Shown in pieces: positions 33,201 through 41,303 of a DNA stretch of 64,000 bases; position 1 is the stretch's first letter, and each line of letters starts with the position of its first letter. The notes under the pieces are model-generated. The model was not told the origin of the DNA. It saw only the letters and a list, made by a program, of their open reading frames with translations, and made no database searches. The DNA is from Labrys sedimenti (lineage in GTDB: Bacteria; Pseudomonadota; Alphaproteobacteria; Rhizobiales; Labraceae): contig NZ_JAXOUF010000001.1 of NCBI RefSeq assembly GCF_034424805.1, positions 682,001-746,000 on the forward strand, written 5' to 3'. The position numbers were made by a program, and so were the translations under genes.

Positions 33201-33410
33201 GCGCTCCAGGGGGGCCGTCACCAGTTTCGCCATGGTCTCCGGCTCGGCGCCCGGCAACTGGGTGGTGATCTGGATGGTCGGGAAGTCGACCTGGGGCAGG
33301 GGCGCGATCGGCAGCGCGAAGTAACCGAGCAGGCCTCCCAGCAGCACGGCGATGCCGAGCAGCGAGGTGGCGATCGGCCGAAGGATGAACGGGGCGGAAA
33401 CCCCGTTCAT
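30222..33410 (-). CDS. mdtB: RND efflux pump inner-membrane subunit MdtB
   Basis: The 1062-residue RND protein begins APFILRPIATSLLGIAVLL and has GAGFVVDDAIVMIENIV in TM4. A low-complexity insertion of about 40 residues, rich in Ser, Thr, Ala and Gly, lies near residues 770-812 in the second periplasmic region. Its start overlaps the mdtA stop by four bases, and its end overlaps mdtC. It pairs with MdtC in the pump. Confidence 0.9.
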   Translation of the reverse strand: MNGVSAPFILRPIATSLLGIAVLLGGLLGYFALPIAPLPQVDFPTIQITTQLPGAEPETMAKLVTAPLERNLGQIPSIATMVSSSAFGISQITLQFNLDRDIDGAAQDVQAAINASASTLPSGLPYPPSYAKVNPADTPILTLALRSKTQTIRNLSDMADTLLAQRFAEVSGVGHVDVQGGVRPALRVQVNLARAAAYGLGLEDIRLAITTSTVAGAKGSLNGAAQSYTIAANDQISAADAFADVVIAYRNSAPVRLKDIANVVEGLENARVGAYYNGQPAVVIDIMRQPGANVIATVKSVLAALPELRRSLPADVSLEVVNDRTQTIQASIDEVEMTLALSVGLVILVVFIFLRTLRATIIAGVALPLSLIASFGVMWFCGFSLDNLSLMALTIGAGFVVDDAIVMIENIVRHIEEGEKPFDAALKGAKEIGFTIISLTVSLIAVFIPLLFMTGIVGRMFREFALTLTIAVVVSAVISLTLTPMMCARLLKPGHGERKGVLDWIDRGFDTVIRGYRASLVWTLRHGFLMLLLTLGTLATTIWLYVAMPKGFLPQQDTGLITAVIQAEPTASFDAMKRAQASITEIARKDPDILSAIATIGVSGSNLTSNTGSLSLVLKPRNERKADATDIIQRLQAETGRLPGLHVTYQSVQDIRITARAGRAPYQYTLTGTDAGDVDRWADQLADELERSGVMRDVTSEVQNGGARLFVDVDRDTASRLGVSMQDISNALNNAFGQRQIATIYAQANQYRVILEAEPDDQVGPSVLSRIYVASSASTSGLATTTNPTAGTVGASGTATNIPTVSGAADNQVPLGAFTSIRHETAPLVVEHDDQFPSATISFDVAHGASLSDAVAAIRKAQTAIGMPASISTRFTGDAAEFSSSLANQPWLILAAVITIYIVLGVLYESAIHPVTILSTLPSAGVGALLALEYTGHELSLIALIGIVLLMGIVKKNAIMMIDFAIEAQREQGMDPHEAIVTASALRFRPIMMTTLAALFGALPLALGHGMGSELRIPLGITIIGGLLLSQLLTLYTTPVIYLGFERLRERFARKPQAMPQA

Positions 33411-34771
33411 GGCGCCGGCGCAGCGCCGCCGCCCTGCTGGCGACGATGCCCTTTGCGTTGCGGCTGGCCATCGCCTCCTTCCGCCTTGCTGCCGGTCTCC
33501 GGCTGCGCGGCAGGGATGCCCAGCCCTTCTTCATCCTCCTCGGCCGGGACGGCGCCCGATTTGGAAACCTCGACCTTGGCGCCGTCGCTCAGCCTGGCAA
33601 AGCCGGTGGTGATGATCTTCTCGCCATTCTTCAGGCCGCTATCGACGACAACCTGCTGATCGCCCTGTTGGCTGACGGTGACCGGGCGCATCTTGGCGGT
33701 GCCGTCGTCGCCGAGCACATAGACGAAGGTGCCGTTGGGGCCACGCTGGATCGCCGCAGTCGGCGCAACGACGACACCTGCCAGTGTCCTCACCTTGAGC
33801 TTGGCATTCACGAAGGCTCCCGGCCACAAACCCAGGGCATCGTTGGGAAAGACTGCCTTGAGTTGAATCGTGCCTGTGCTGGCATCCACCTCGTTGTTGA
33901 CGACCTCGAGCTTGCCGGTATCGATCAGGACCTTGTTGTCACCGCGAAGCGCCTCGACCTGCAAAGGCTCCTTGCCGCTGGCCGACGCGATCTCGGCCAG
34001 GGCCTGCTGCGGCACCGAGAACAGCACGGCGATGGGCTTGAGCTGGGTCAGCGTGACGAGGCCCGTACTGCCCGAAGCTTGTACGACATTGCCCACGTCG
34101 ACGCTGCGGATGCCAGCCCGGCCGTCGATCGGAGCGGTGATGGTGGTATAGGCCAGGGTCGCCTGCGCGCTGGCTATGGCCGCATCGTCTGATTTGAGCT
34201 GGGCCTCATATTGCGCCACGGTGGACCGCTGCGTATCGGCCGTCTGCCGGGTTACCGAATTGCTGGCGGCCAAGCCGATATAGCGCTGGAGGTCGCGCTT
34301 GGCATTGTCGAGCAGGGCCTGGTCCTGGGCCTTCTTGGCAATGGCCTGGTCCAGCGTGGCCTTATAGGTCGAATCGTCGATACGGGCGATCACGTCGCCC
34401 TTCTTGACGTCCTGGCCTTCCCGAAACGGCATGTCGACGATCTGTCCGCTCACCTGGGGCGTGATCGTCACGGTATTGTAGGCCTTCACCGTGCCGACGC
34501 CGTAGAGATAGACCGGCACATCGGCTGTCTTGGCTTCGGCGATCAGCACCGGCAGGGGCCCGCCGTCGAAGCTGCCGCGCCGGCCTCGCCGGCCGCCACC
34601 CGCCCGCGGTGCCACGGGCTTGCCCTGGTCCGCGCTCTCGGCTGGCGGCAGATAGGCCTGCAGCCATGGCGGAGCCGAGGCGCGCCAGCGATCACGCGTC
34701 AGATAGGCCGACCCGGCTCCGGCAGCCAGCAGAATGGCCAATGTCGCGAGGCTGCGCGAAAGTTTGGGCAT
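33407..34771 (-). CDS. mdtA: RND efflux periplasmic adaptor MdtA
   Basis: The 454-residue adaptor has an N-terminal signal or anchor (SRSLATLAILLAAGAGSAYL), a Gly/Arg-rich linker near 60-68, the barrel-sandwich lipoyl halves (TITPQVSGQIVDMPFREGQD and TITAPIDGRAGIRSVDVGN), an alpha-hairpin between, a beta-barrel, and a charged low-complexity tail. It bridges the MdtBC pump and the outer-membrane factor encoded upstream. The gene lies 59 bases after that factor. Confidence 0.88.
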   Translation of the reverse strand: MPKLSRSLATLAILLAAGAGSAYLTRDRWRASAPPWLQAYLPPAESADQGKPVAPRAGGGRRGRRGSFDGGPLPVLIAEAKTADVPVYLYGVGTVKAYNTVTITPQVSGQIVDMPFREGQDVKKGDVIARIDDSTYKATLDQAIAKKAQDQALLDNAKRDLQRYIGLAASNSVTRQTADTQRSTVAQYEAQLKSDDAAIASAQATLAYTTITAPIDGRAGIRSVDVGNVVQASGSTGLVTLTQLKPIAVLFSVPQQALAEIASASGKEPLQVEALRGDNKVLIDTGKLEVVNNEVDASTGTIQLKAVFPNDALGLWPGAFVNAKLKVRTLAGVVVAPTAAIQRGPNGTFVYVLGDDGTAKMRPVTVSQQGDQQVVVDSGLKNGEKIITTGFARLSDGAKVEVSKSGAVPAEEDEEGLGIPAAQPETGSKAEGGDGQPQRKGHRRQQGGGAAPAP

Positions 34772-34830
34772 TTCAACTCACTCGAATCGAGAACGGGCGC
34801 GAGCAGGATTTCGCATCACCACGACACGCC

Positions 34831-36264
34831 CTAGTTTTGCGGCGTTTGCGCGGCGGACATGGTCCAGCCGCCGCCCAAGGCCTGATGCAGGCTGATCAGC
34901 GCCTGCAGACGCAGCAGCTTCACCTGCACCAGCGTGTCCTGGGCGTTGAAGAGGGTTTGCTCGGTCTGCAGCACCGTCACCAGATCGACGGTGCCTTCGC
35001 GCAACTGCTGCTCCGAGATGGCGTAGGCCTTGCGCGAACTCACCACCACGGCCTGCTGCAGCGCTTCCTGGCGGGCATATAGGCGCACGGCCGCCAAGGC
35101 GTTCTCGACATCGACGAAGGCTTGCACCACCGTCTTGCGATAGGCGGCGACCTGGGCGCTCTGCACGCCATTGGCTCTTTCGACATTGCCGCGCAGGGTC
35201 CCGCCATCGAAGATGGGCTGCGTCAGGCCCGCTGCGATCGAATAGAAACCGGACGCCGGGTCGAACAGGCTCTTGAGCGCGGCGCTCTGCACGCCGCCTT
35301 GCCCGGTTAGGGAAATCGAGGGGAATTGGGCGGCTCTCGCCGACAAGGCGTCCTGATGGGATGCCATCAGACTGGCTTCGGCGGCCGCGATATCGGGCCG
35401 GCGCGTCAGCAATTGCGAGGGAAGTCCTGCCGCGACGACCGGTACGCGCAAACGTCCCAAGCCGCCGCCTTTAATGTCCACCAGGGCAGGGGGCTTGCCG
35501 ACCAGCAGGGCGACGGCCGCCTTGTTCTGCGTCACCGACAGTTCGAGCGGTGGGATGCTGGCACGCTGCTGGTCGAGCAGACTCTGCTGCTGGGCGACCT
35601 GCAGCGACGTCGCCGTCCCGGCTTTGAGCTGGTTGTTGATCAGCGTCATGATCCGGCTGGCACTTGCGACGTTTTCGCGCGCAATGCGCAGCCTGTCCTG
35701 AGCGCCGAGGATGGAGAAATAGGCATCCGCCACATTGGCGATCGCCGTCAGCTCCACCGTGTCGCGATCGAAGCGGCTTGCAGCCTCGCTCGACCTGGCA
35801 CTGGCCAGGGCCTGGCTGTTCTTGCCCCAGAAATCGATCTCGTAGCTGGCACTCGCCGACAGGCCATAGGTTGCGCGCCCACGCCCGACACGCCCCGTCG
35901 ACGAGGCGGCACGGGCCCGCTGGGCCGAGATGTCGCCATCGATCTGGGGAAACAAGGGGGCCCGTGCAATGGTGATGCCCGCCTGGGCCTGTTCGATATT
36001 GGCGATGGCGGTCGCGATGTCGAGATTGCCCGTCTGCGCCTGAGCGACCAGCGCCGTCAGTTCGGGGGAGCCGAAGCTGCGCCACCAATCCGTACGCAAT
36101 GGCCCGGCCGGCTTCGCCTTCGCAGCCTGGTCGTAAGCGCTCGGCACGGCGATCGCGAGATTGAGCGGGCGAACATCGGCGCAACCGGCCAGCATTGCCG
36201 CAAGCCCGGTCAACATACCGACTGCCGTTGCTGAAGTACGCATCTGACGACGAGAAAACTTCAC
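34831..36264 (-). CDS. Outer-membrane efflux lipoprotein (NodT/OprM family)
   Basis: GTG at 36264 after GAAGGCCCCATC is the chosen start; it gives a lipoprotein signal ending LAGC with Cys28. The 477-residue product matches the TolC/NodT outer-membrane factor family, with two internal repeats (LPSQLLTRRPDIAAAEASL and GLTQPIFDGGTLRGNVERA) and long alpha-barrel helices. It forms the exit duct for the MdtABC pump and is the first gene of the four-gene operon. Confidence 0.87.
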   Translation of the reverse strand: MKFSRRQMRTSATAVGMLTGLAAMLAGCADVRPLNLAIAVPSAYDQAAKAKPAGPLRTDWWRSFGSPELTALVAQAQTGNLDIATAIANIEQAQAGITIARAPLFPQIDGDISAQRARAASSTGRVGRGRATYGLSASASYEIDFWGKNSQALASARSSEAASRFDRDTVELTAIANVADAYFSILGAQDRLRIARENVASASRIMTLINNQLKAGTATSLQVAQQQSLLDQQRASIPPLELSVTQNKAAVALLVGKPPALVDIKGGGLGRLRVPVVAAGLPSQLLTRRPDIAAAEASLMASHQDALSARAAQFPSISLTGQGGVQSAALKSLFDPASGFYSIAAGLTQPIFDGGTLRGNVERANGVQSAQVAAYRKTVVQAFVDVENALAAVRLYARQEALQQAVVVSSRKAYAISEQQLREGTVDLVTVLQTEQTLFNAQDTLVQVKLLRLQALISLHQALGGGWTMSAAQTPQN

Positions 36265-36896
36265 GATGGGGCCTTCGAAAAGGTGTGTTCCAGTGACCCT
36301 AGGGCAGGAATCACCAACATGCCAAGCACATAGCCAAGTCGACGGCATTGCGCGAGCGATCCGGGAGTACCTGTTTGCTGTCGAGCGCCATCCCTCGATT
36401 CCTTTCCGTCATCCGGCCTGCCTCAAACTGGCCCGGCGACTATGGCAGGACCGTGTTTGCGGGGGTGGTTCTGCTCTGTAAAGTTGTGTGAAGTGAACTT
36501 TTTTGCCGGCAATCGAACAGTGCTCGACCGTACTGGTTAACCGCCCTTTTCCTACTGATTTTGTTCAGGAAATATTGACCTCACCATGACCGCTACGGCG
36601 AGTGGGCCGGTGTCCTGGTGCCGCATGGGCCCGTTCGGGGGCTTTCAATTTGTCTGATCTTGCGCTATCGGCTGTTTACGGTTTGGAAACCCTGCCGCAA
36701 TTCAGACGCAATGTCAGGGCGTCTTTATGGCGGAAATCGGGGGAAATCCATAACCGGACACGAAGTGCAGAACGGCTTCGTGCTTCGAAATGAAACAGCA
36801 GGTTGCGTTCGTACTGCGCCCCGCCATGTCGTGCTGAACACGCCATGGCCGCTCGCAGACCACGGCGCCTCTTCGCTCCATAAGAAGGATTCTGAG
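36265..36896. other. Long intergenic region before rlpA
   Basis: This stretch of 632 bases has no gene I trust; frames in it continue into rlpA or the efflux gene out of frame. It should hold the divergent promoters of the efflux operon and rlpA. GGTTAACCG and a T-rich run near 36498-36505 are visible, but I see no confident -35/-10 pair. Confidence 0.35.
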
Positions 36897-38051
36897 ATGG
36901 CGGAAAACCTCTCGACTGTTCCAAATCGCGTCGAGTTGCGTATTTCCGACACTTCATCTCCTTCCTGGGTATCCGGGGCAGTCGTCAAGGCGACCGTTGC
37001 CCTTGTCGGCTGTGCCGCGTTGGCAAGCTGCGCCGCACCCAACCAGGCCTACGCCCCCAAGCCTGCCACCACGCAGGTTGCGGCCGCTGCCAGCACGACC
37101 ATGGTACCTCCGCCCGCAGGCATGCGTGTGGCCACCCCGCCCGTTCGCAGCAAGAACGGTACGGACAAGCCCTATGCCATCGGTGGCAAGCGCTATGTGC
37201 CGGCAAGCCATGATTCCAAATACACCGCCGTCGGTCTGGCGTCCTGGTACGGCCCGGGCTTCAACGGCCGTAAGACGGCTGTCGGCGAACGCTTCGACAT
37301 GACGGGGCTTTCGGCCGCGCACAAGACCATGCCGCTGCCGAGCTATGCCCGCGTCACCAATCTGACCAACGGCACCTCGATCGTCGTTCGCGTGAACGAT
37401 CGCGGCCCCTATGTACATGGCCGCTTGATTGACCTGTCGAGCCGGGCCGCTGACTTGCTGCAATTCAAGGGTTCCGGCGTCGGGCGGGTAAAGGTCGAGT
37501 ATGTCGGCCGCGCTCCTGAATCCGGCTCCGACAACAAGATGTTGTTGGCGACCTTGCGGACCGACGGCACGCCGGCGCCGCTGCCTGCCGGCCTCCCGAA
37601 CACCATGGTCGCCGACGCAGCGCCGCCGACCCGACCGACGGTGACACCGATCCTGCCGGTCAAGGCCGTAACGCAGGTGGCTTCGGCAACCGAAGCGAGA
37701 CCTTCCAGCCTTGCAGCCCCCGAGATCAAGCCGGTGATGGTGCCGCCGGTCATTGCCCAGGCCGATCCGATGGATCCGCCGGTGGCCACCACCGAAGTGG
37801 CTGGCTTGACCAATATGGCGTTCACGCCGCTGCCACCCTCGCGCCCGCGCAGTTCGGACGGTGTCCTGGGCAAGGTGCCGACCGGCTCCGTCGGTCAGGT
37901 GAATCTGGCGAAGGCCAAGGCGCCCGACGCATCGATGGAACCGGCTATGGCCGTGCAGCCGACGGCTCAGGCCTTTGCAGCGACACCGGCTCATGGGCCT
38001 GCAGTTCTGGTGCCGACCCCGCCCGTCACCGCTTCGATGGCGGGACAATAG
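36897..38051 (+). CDS. rlpA: RlpA-family septal/lytic-transglycosylase-like lipoprotein
   Basis: The start at 36897 follows AGAAGGATTCTGAG. The 384-residue protein has an unusually long leader: 30 residues before the hydrophobic VKATVALVGCAALASC, a lipobox with Cys45. The double-psi beta-barrel RlpA domain spans about 108-206 (GLASWYGPGFNG, TAVGERFDM, VRVNDRGPY, DLSSRAADLL). The remaining 180 residues are Pro/Ala/Val-rich and I see no SPOR domain, so it would not bind denuded glycan in the usual way. The enzyme cleaves or remodels peptidoglycan. Confidence 0.85.
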   Translation: MAENLSTVPNRVELRISDTSSPSWVSGAVVKATVALVGCAALASCAAPNQAYAPKPATTQVAAAASTTMVPPPAGMRVATPPVRSKNGTDKPYAIGGKRYVPASHDSKYTAVGLASWYGPGFNGRKTAVGERFDMTGLSAAHKTMPLPSYARVTNLTNGTSIVVRVNDRGPYVHGRLIDLSSRAADLLQFKGSGVGRVKVEYVGRAPESGSDNKMLLATLRTDGTPAPLPAGLPNTMVADAAPPTRPTVTPILPVKAVTQVASATEARPSSLAAPEIKPVMVPPVIAQADPMDPPVATTEVAGLTNMAFTPLPPSRPRSSDGVLGKVPTGSVGQVNLAKAKAPDASMEPAMAVQPTAQAFAATPAHGPAVLVPTPPVTASMAGQ

Positions 38052-38080
38052 GCCGGATCGCCAGTCAACCAAAGAATCAA

Positions 38081-38116
38081 AAAGCTCGCACATATCCTTG
38101 TGCGAGCTTTATTTTT
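38081..38116 (+). terminator. Bidirectional rho-independent terminator
   Basis: AAAGCTCGCACA pairs perfectly with TGTGCGAGCTTT (12 bp, 6-base loop) and is followed by ATTTTT; the other strand also has a T-rich tract after the stem. It serves convergent rlpA and sseA. Confidence 0.85.
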
Positions 38117-38157
38117 GCGCAGATGAAGCGATTTTCGCCGTCGTAGAGCGAAGCGTT

Positions 38158-39003
38158 TCAATCGCCCGTTGCCAAAGGCAGATCCGGCCGGGCGCCCCAT
38201 TCGGCCCAGGATCCGTCATAAATACCCTCGACCGGCTTGCCGACGGCATCGAAGGCCAGGGCCAGAATGGCAGCCGACACGCCCGAGCCACAGCTCGTCA
38301 CCAGCGGTTTTTGGGTATCGATGCCAGCCGCTGCCATCGCCTCCGTGATTGTCTGCGGGGAGGCCAGGCGGCCATTTTCGACAACAGCGGCATAGGGAAG
38401 GTTACGGGCACCCGGCATGTGCCCCGGGCGTACGCCCGGCCGCGGTTCCGGCGCGTCCCCGCGGAAGCGCTCCGCCGGCCGGGCATCCACGATTTCCGCA
38501 CTGCCTTGCGCCAAGGCAGCCTGGACCTGCTCGGCGCTCTTCACCTGGCTACCATCGAAACGCGCGGTGAAGCGAGCCGGCACCGGCTGCATCTCACCGC
38601 TCTCGACCGGACGGTTCTCGGCCTGCCAAAGCGGAAAGCCACCATCGAGGACGGAGACCCTGGAGGCGCCGAAGATCCGGAAGGTCCACCACACCCGTGG
38701 CGCCGAGAACAGGCCGGCCCCGTCATAGACGACGATATGCTTGTTCTCGGTGATGCCGAGAGCACCGACGGCTGCAGAGAAAACCTCGGGGCTGGGCAAC
38801 ATATGGGGCAACCTGCTGCTCGCATCCACGACCTTGTCGATATCGAAAAAGACGGCGCCGGGAATATGAGCAGCCAGATATTCCGCATGACCATTGCGAT
38901 TGGTCGCCGGCAGATGCCAGGAACCATCGACGATCGCCAGATTCTCGTCGCCAAGATGCGCGGCCAGCCAAGCGGTGGAAACCAGATGGGGAGAGGAGAT
39001 CAT
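38158..39003 (-). CDS. sseA: 3-mercaptopyruvate sulfurtransferase
   Basis: The 281-residue protein has two rhodanese domains. The active-site loop CGSGVSA in the second domain has the C-G-S/T-G-V-T/S form of mercaptopyruvate sulfurtransferases and not the CRxGxR of thiosulfate sulfurtransferases. The first domain has VDGSWHLPATNR. It transfers sulfur from 3-mercaptopyruvate to a thiol or cyanide. It follows the Sel1 gene by 8 bases at the end of the gnd-zwf-pgl run. Confidence 0.9.
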   Translation of the reverse strand: MISSPHLVSTAWLAAHLGDENLAIVDGSWHLPATNRNGHAEYLAAHIPGAVFFDIDKVVDASSRLPHMLPSPEVFSAAVGALGITENKHIVVYDGAGLFSAPRVWWTFRIFGASRVSVLDGGFPLWQAENRPVESGEMQPVPARFTARFDGSQVKSAEQVQAALAQGSAEIVDARPAERFRGDAPEPRPGVRPGHMPGARNLPYAAVVENGRLASPQTITEAMAAAGIDTQKPLVTSCGSGVSAAILALAFDAVGKPVEGIYDGSWAEWGARPDLPLATGD

Positions 39004-39011
39004 GGTATTTC

Positions 39012-40529
39012 CTATGCCTTCTTGCGAGTTTTCTTGCCGATGAGCCGGTCGAGAGCCACCTTGGCTTTCTCATGCCCCTGGGCGGCGGCCTTGCGATACC
39101 AGGCGATGGCGTCCTTCTTGCTAGCGCGGATCCCGCGCCCGTTTTCATAGAAAACGCCGAGATTGAACTGGGCAACCGGTTCGTCCTGCCCGGCCGCCAG
39201 CCTGAACCATTTCAACGCCTCGACTTCGTCCTTGGGCGCACCGGTACCAGCGGCAAGTTGCACGGCAAGATTGGTCTGGGAAGGGATATAGCCATCCTCG
39301 GCAGCCTGTCGATACAGCGAAACCGCCTTGGCGGGATCCTTGGGGACGCCCTTGCCTTCGGCGTAGAACAACGCCAGGTTGTGCCGCGCCGCGTTATATC
39401 CATTGTCTGCGGCTTTGACGTACCATCTGGCTGCTTCAGCCGGTTCGGGGGACAGACCCAGCCCCTCGTCATAGGCATAGCCGAGATCCATCTGAGCCGA
39501 GCCCAGGCCCTGTTGCGCTGCCTTGGTGTACCAGACCACGGCAAGAGCCGCGTTCTTCTCGACCCCATCTCCCTTGGCATAGCGCCGAGCGAGTTCATAT
39601 TGCCCGTTGGCACTGCCGGCGGCTGCAGCCTTGCGATAGTAGTCGACGGCAGCGGCAGTATCCGCTTCGACGCCGTTACCTTGTTCGTACATGACCCCTA
39701 GATTATAGGCCGCTTCGCCGTCGCCATGCTCGAAGGCTTGGCGATAGAGAGCCAGGGCTTGCTCAGCGCTCTGTTCGACGCCGTCTCCCCTAAGATAGAG
39801 CCCGGCAAGGTTGTTCTCGCAGCCGCTTTCGCCCGCATCGGCGCCCTTCCTGTACCATGCCACGGCCGCCGCAAGATCCGGCTCCGCGCCATGGCCTTCC
39901 TCGGAGAGGTTGCCCAGGTTGAGGAACGCTCGTTTCTCACCGAGATCGATGGCCTGGAGATAGGATTGGCGTGCCTTCTCATACTGTCCGGCCCCTTCCA
40001 GGGACCGCCCGAGCATGTAGGCGAACCGTCCTTCCTTCGGCTGCCCGGCCAGGGCCTGCTCACAAGCCGGAATCGCCTTGGCGTGATCGATGTCGCCCAT
40101 GGCAAACCCCGGAGCGAGGGAGAGCGGATCGCTTCCGCCGCGCGAAGCGAGGCGGTCGCAGTCGGTCACCGGCACGCCGGTGCTGGGGCGAGACCGATCG
40201 GCAATCTCGCGCTGTGTACAGGCCAGATGCCTGGCATAGGAGCCGGCTCCCGTTTCGATCCTGGTCCGGCCTTCGGCATAGCAGGCGCTCTGAATGGCAT
40301 CCGGCACCTTGGCCCAGATATCGTTCAACTCGACATAGGCCGTCGCCTCCCGGTTGAAGCAGGCGACCATGTCCGGGCTGTCCAACGTCACCTTCGGCGG
40401 ACGGCCGACGGTATCCAGGCAATAGTCGTCCGACCGATAGATCGGGAACATCTCCGCCGAAGCCTGCCCGGCGAGGCCCGTCGCCAGCATCGCGACCAGC
40501 GCGGCTACGCTTACTCGTCCCGCCATCAT
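39012..40529 (-). CDS. Exported Sel1-repeat protein
   Basis: The protein has about 505 residues. The N-terminus MMAGRVSVAALVAMLATGLA ends in GQASA-E, a signal peptide. The first 120 residues include three Cys pairs, and from about residue 140 there are nine or ten Sel1-like repeats (for example WYRKGADAGESGCENNLAGL and WYTKAAQQGLGSAQMDLGYA). Such proteins act as scaffolds; the partner is unknown. Several start codons (TTG, GTG, ATG) fit, so the N-terminus is uncertain. It follows pgl by 48 bases. Confidence 0.8.
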   Translation of the reverse strand: MMAGRVSVAALVAMLATGLAGQASAEMFPIYRSDDYCLDTVGRPPKVTLDSPDMVACFNREATAYVELNDIWAKVPDAIQSACYAEGRTRIETGAGSYARHLACTQREIADRSRPSTGVPVTDCDRLASRGGSDPLSLAPGFAMGDIDHAKAIPACEQALAGQPKEGRFAYMLGRSLEGAGQYEKARQSYLQAIDLGEKRAFLNLGNLSEEGHGAEPDLAAAVAWYRKGADAGESGCENNLAGLYLRGDGVEQSAEQALALYRQAFEHGDGEAAYNLGVMYEQGNGVEADTAAAVDYYRKAAAAGSANGQYELARRYAKGDGVEKNAALAVVWYTKAAQQGLGSAQMDLGYAYDEGLGLSPEPAEAARWYVKAADNGYNAARHNLALFYAEGKGVPKDPAKAVSLYRQAAEDGYIPSQTNLAVQLAAGTGAPKDEVEALKWFRLAAGQDEPVAQFNLGVFYENGRGIRASKKDAIAWYRKAAAQGHEKAKVALDRLIGKKTRKKA

Positions 40530-40577
40530 TCCCCCAAAAGCCACGCCCTTCGCCAAGACAGCGAAACTGCCAGCAGG

Positions 40578-41303
40578 TCAACCAGGCACGGCTGCCTTGT
40601 CCAGGAACCAGTGAATCGGACCGGCGGCCTCGACATGGGCCGACGGCAGATCGGCTCCCCCGAAGACCTTTGAGAGCGTCTCCCGCTTGTCGGCCCCGGC
40701 CGCGAGGAAGGCGACAGCCCGGCTGGAGGCAATGGCAGGGAAGGTCAGGGTGACCCGCGGCACGAAGGGATCCAGGCCCGGATCGGAGTGAACGACCCAG
40801 CGGTCCCTTACCGCCAGGGCTGGCTTGCCCGGAAAGAGGGAAGCTGTATGCCCGTCGGATCCGACGCCGAGCAGCATGATATCGAAGAGCGGCCGATCCG
40901 GATCGAGCACCTCGGCGCCATAATAAGCCTTGAGTGCCTGCTCATAGTCCTGCGCTGCCGCCTCGGGCGAGACGGGTGCGGCAGCAATCTCATGGATGTT
41001 CTGCTCGGGCACCGGGACATGATCGAGCAGGGCCGCCTTCGCCATCAGCGTGTTGCGCCTGGCATCGTCGGCAGGCACGATGCGCTCATCGCCCCAGAAC
41101 CAATGAATGCGCTCGAAGGGCAGGACGGAACGCCAGGGATCGCGAGCCAGGCGCTCATAGAGGCGCTTGGGCGTCGAGCCCCCGGATAGCGCCACGGCAA
41201 TCGGCCCCGGCCGCACCTTGAGTTCGGCGACGAACCAGTCGGCCGCACGGTCGGCCAGGGCGTCGGCATTGTCCGAGACATCGATGATACGCTCGCTGCT
41301 CAT
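40578..41303 (-). CDS. pgl: 6-phosphogluconolactonase
   Basis: The 241-residue enzyme has the family motifs VALSGGSTPKRLYE, FWGDERIVPADDARRN and GVGSDGHTASLFP. It hydrolyses the lactone made by Zwf. Its start overlaps the zwf stop by four bases, so translation is probably coupled. Confidence 0.93.
   Translation of the reverse strand: MSSERIIDVSDNADALADRAADWFVAELKVRPGPIAVALSGGSTPKRLYERLARDPWRSVLPFERIHWFWGDERIVPADDARRNTLMAKAALLDHVPVPEQNIHEIAAAPVSPEAAAQDYEQALKAYYGAEVLDPDRPLFDIMLLGVGSDGHTASLFPGKPALAVRDRWVVHSDPGLDPFVPRVTLTFPAIASSRAVAFLAAGADKRETLSKVFGGADLPSAHVEAAGPIHWFLDKAAVPG

Noticed and set aside
30870..33659. 929-residue plus-strand frame
   Set aside because: It is antisense to mdtB/mdtA; Gly/Arg/His/Asp-rich composition is typical of a GC-rich shadow.
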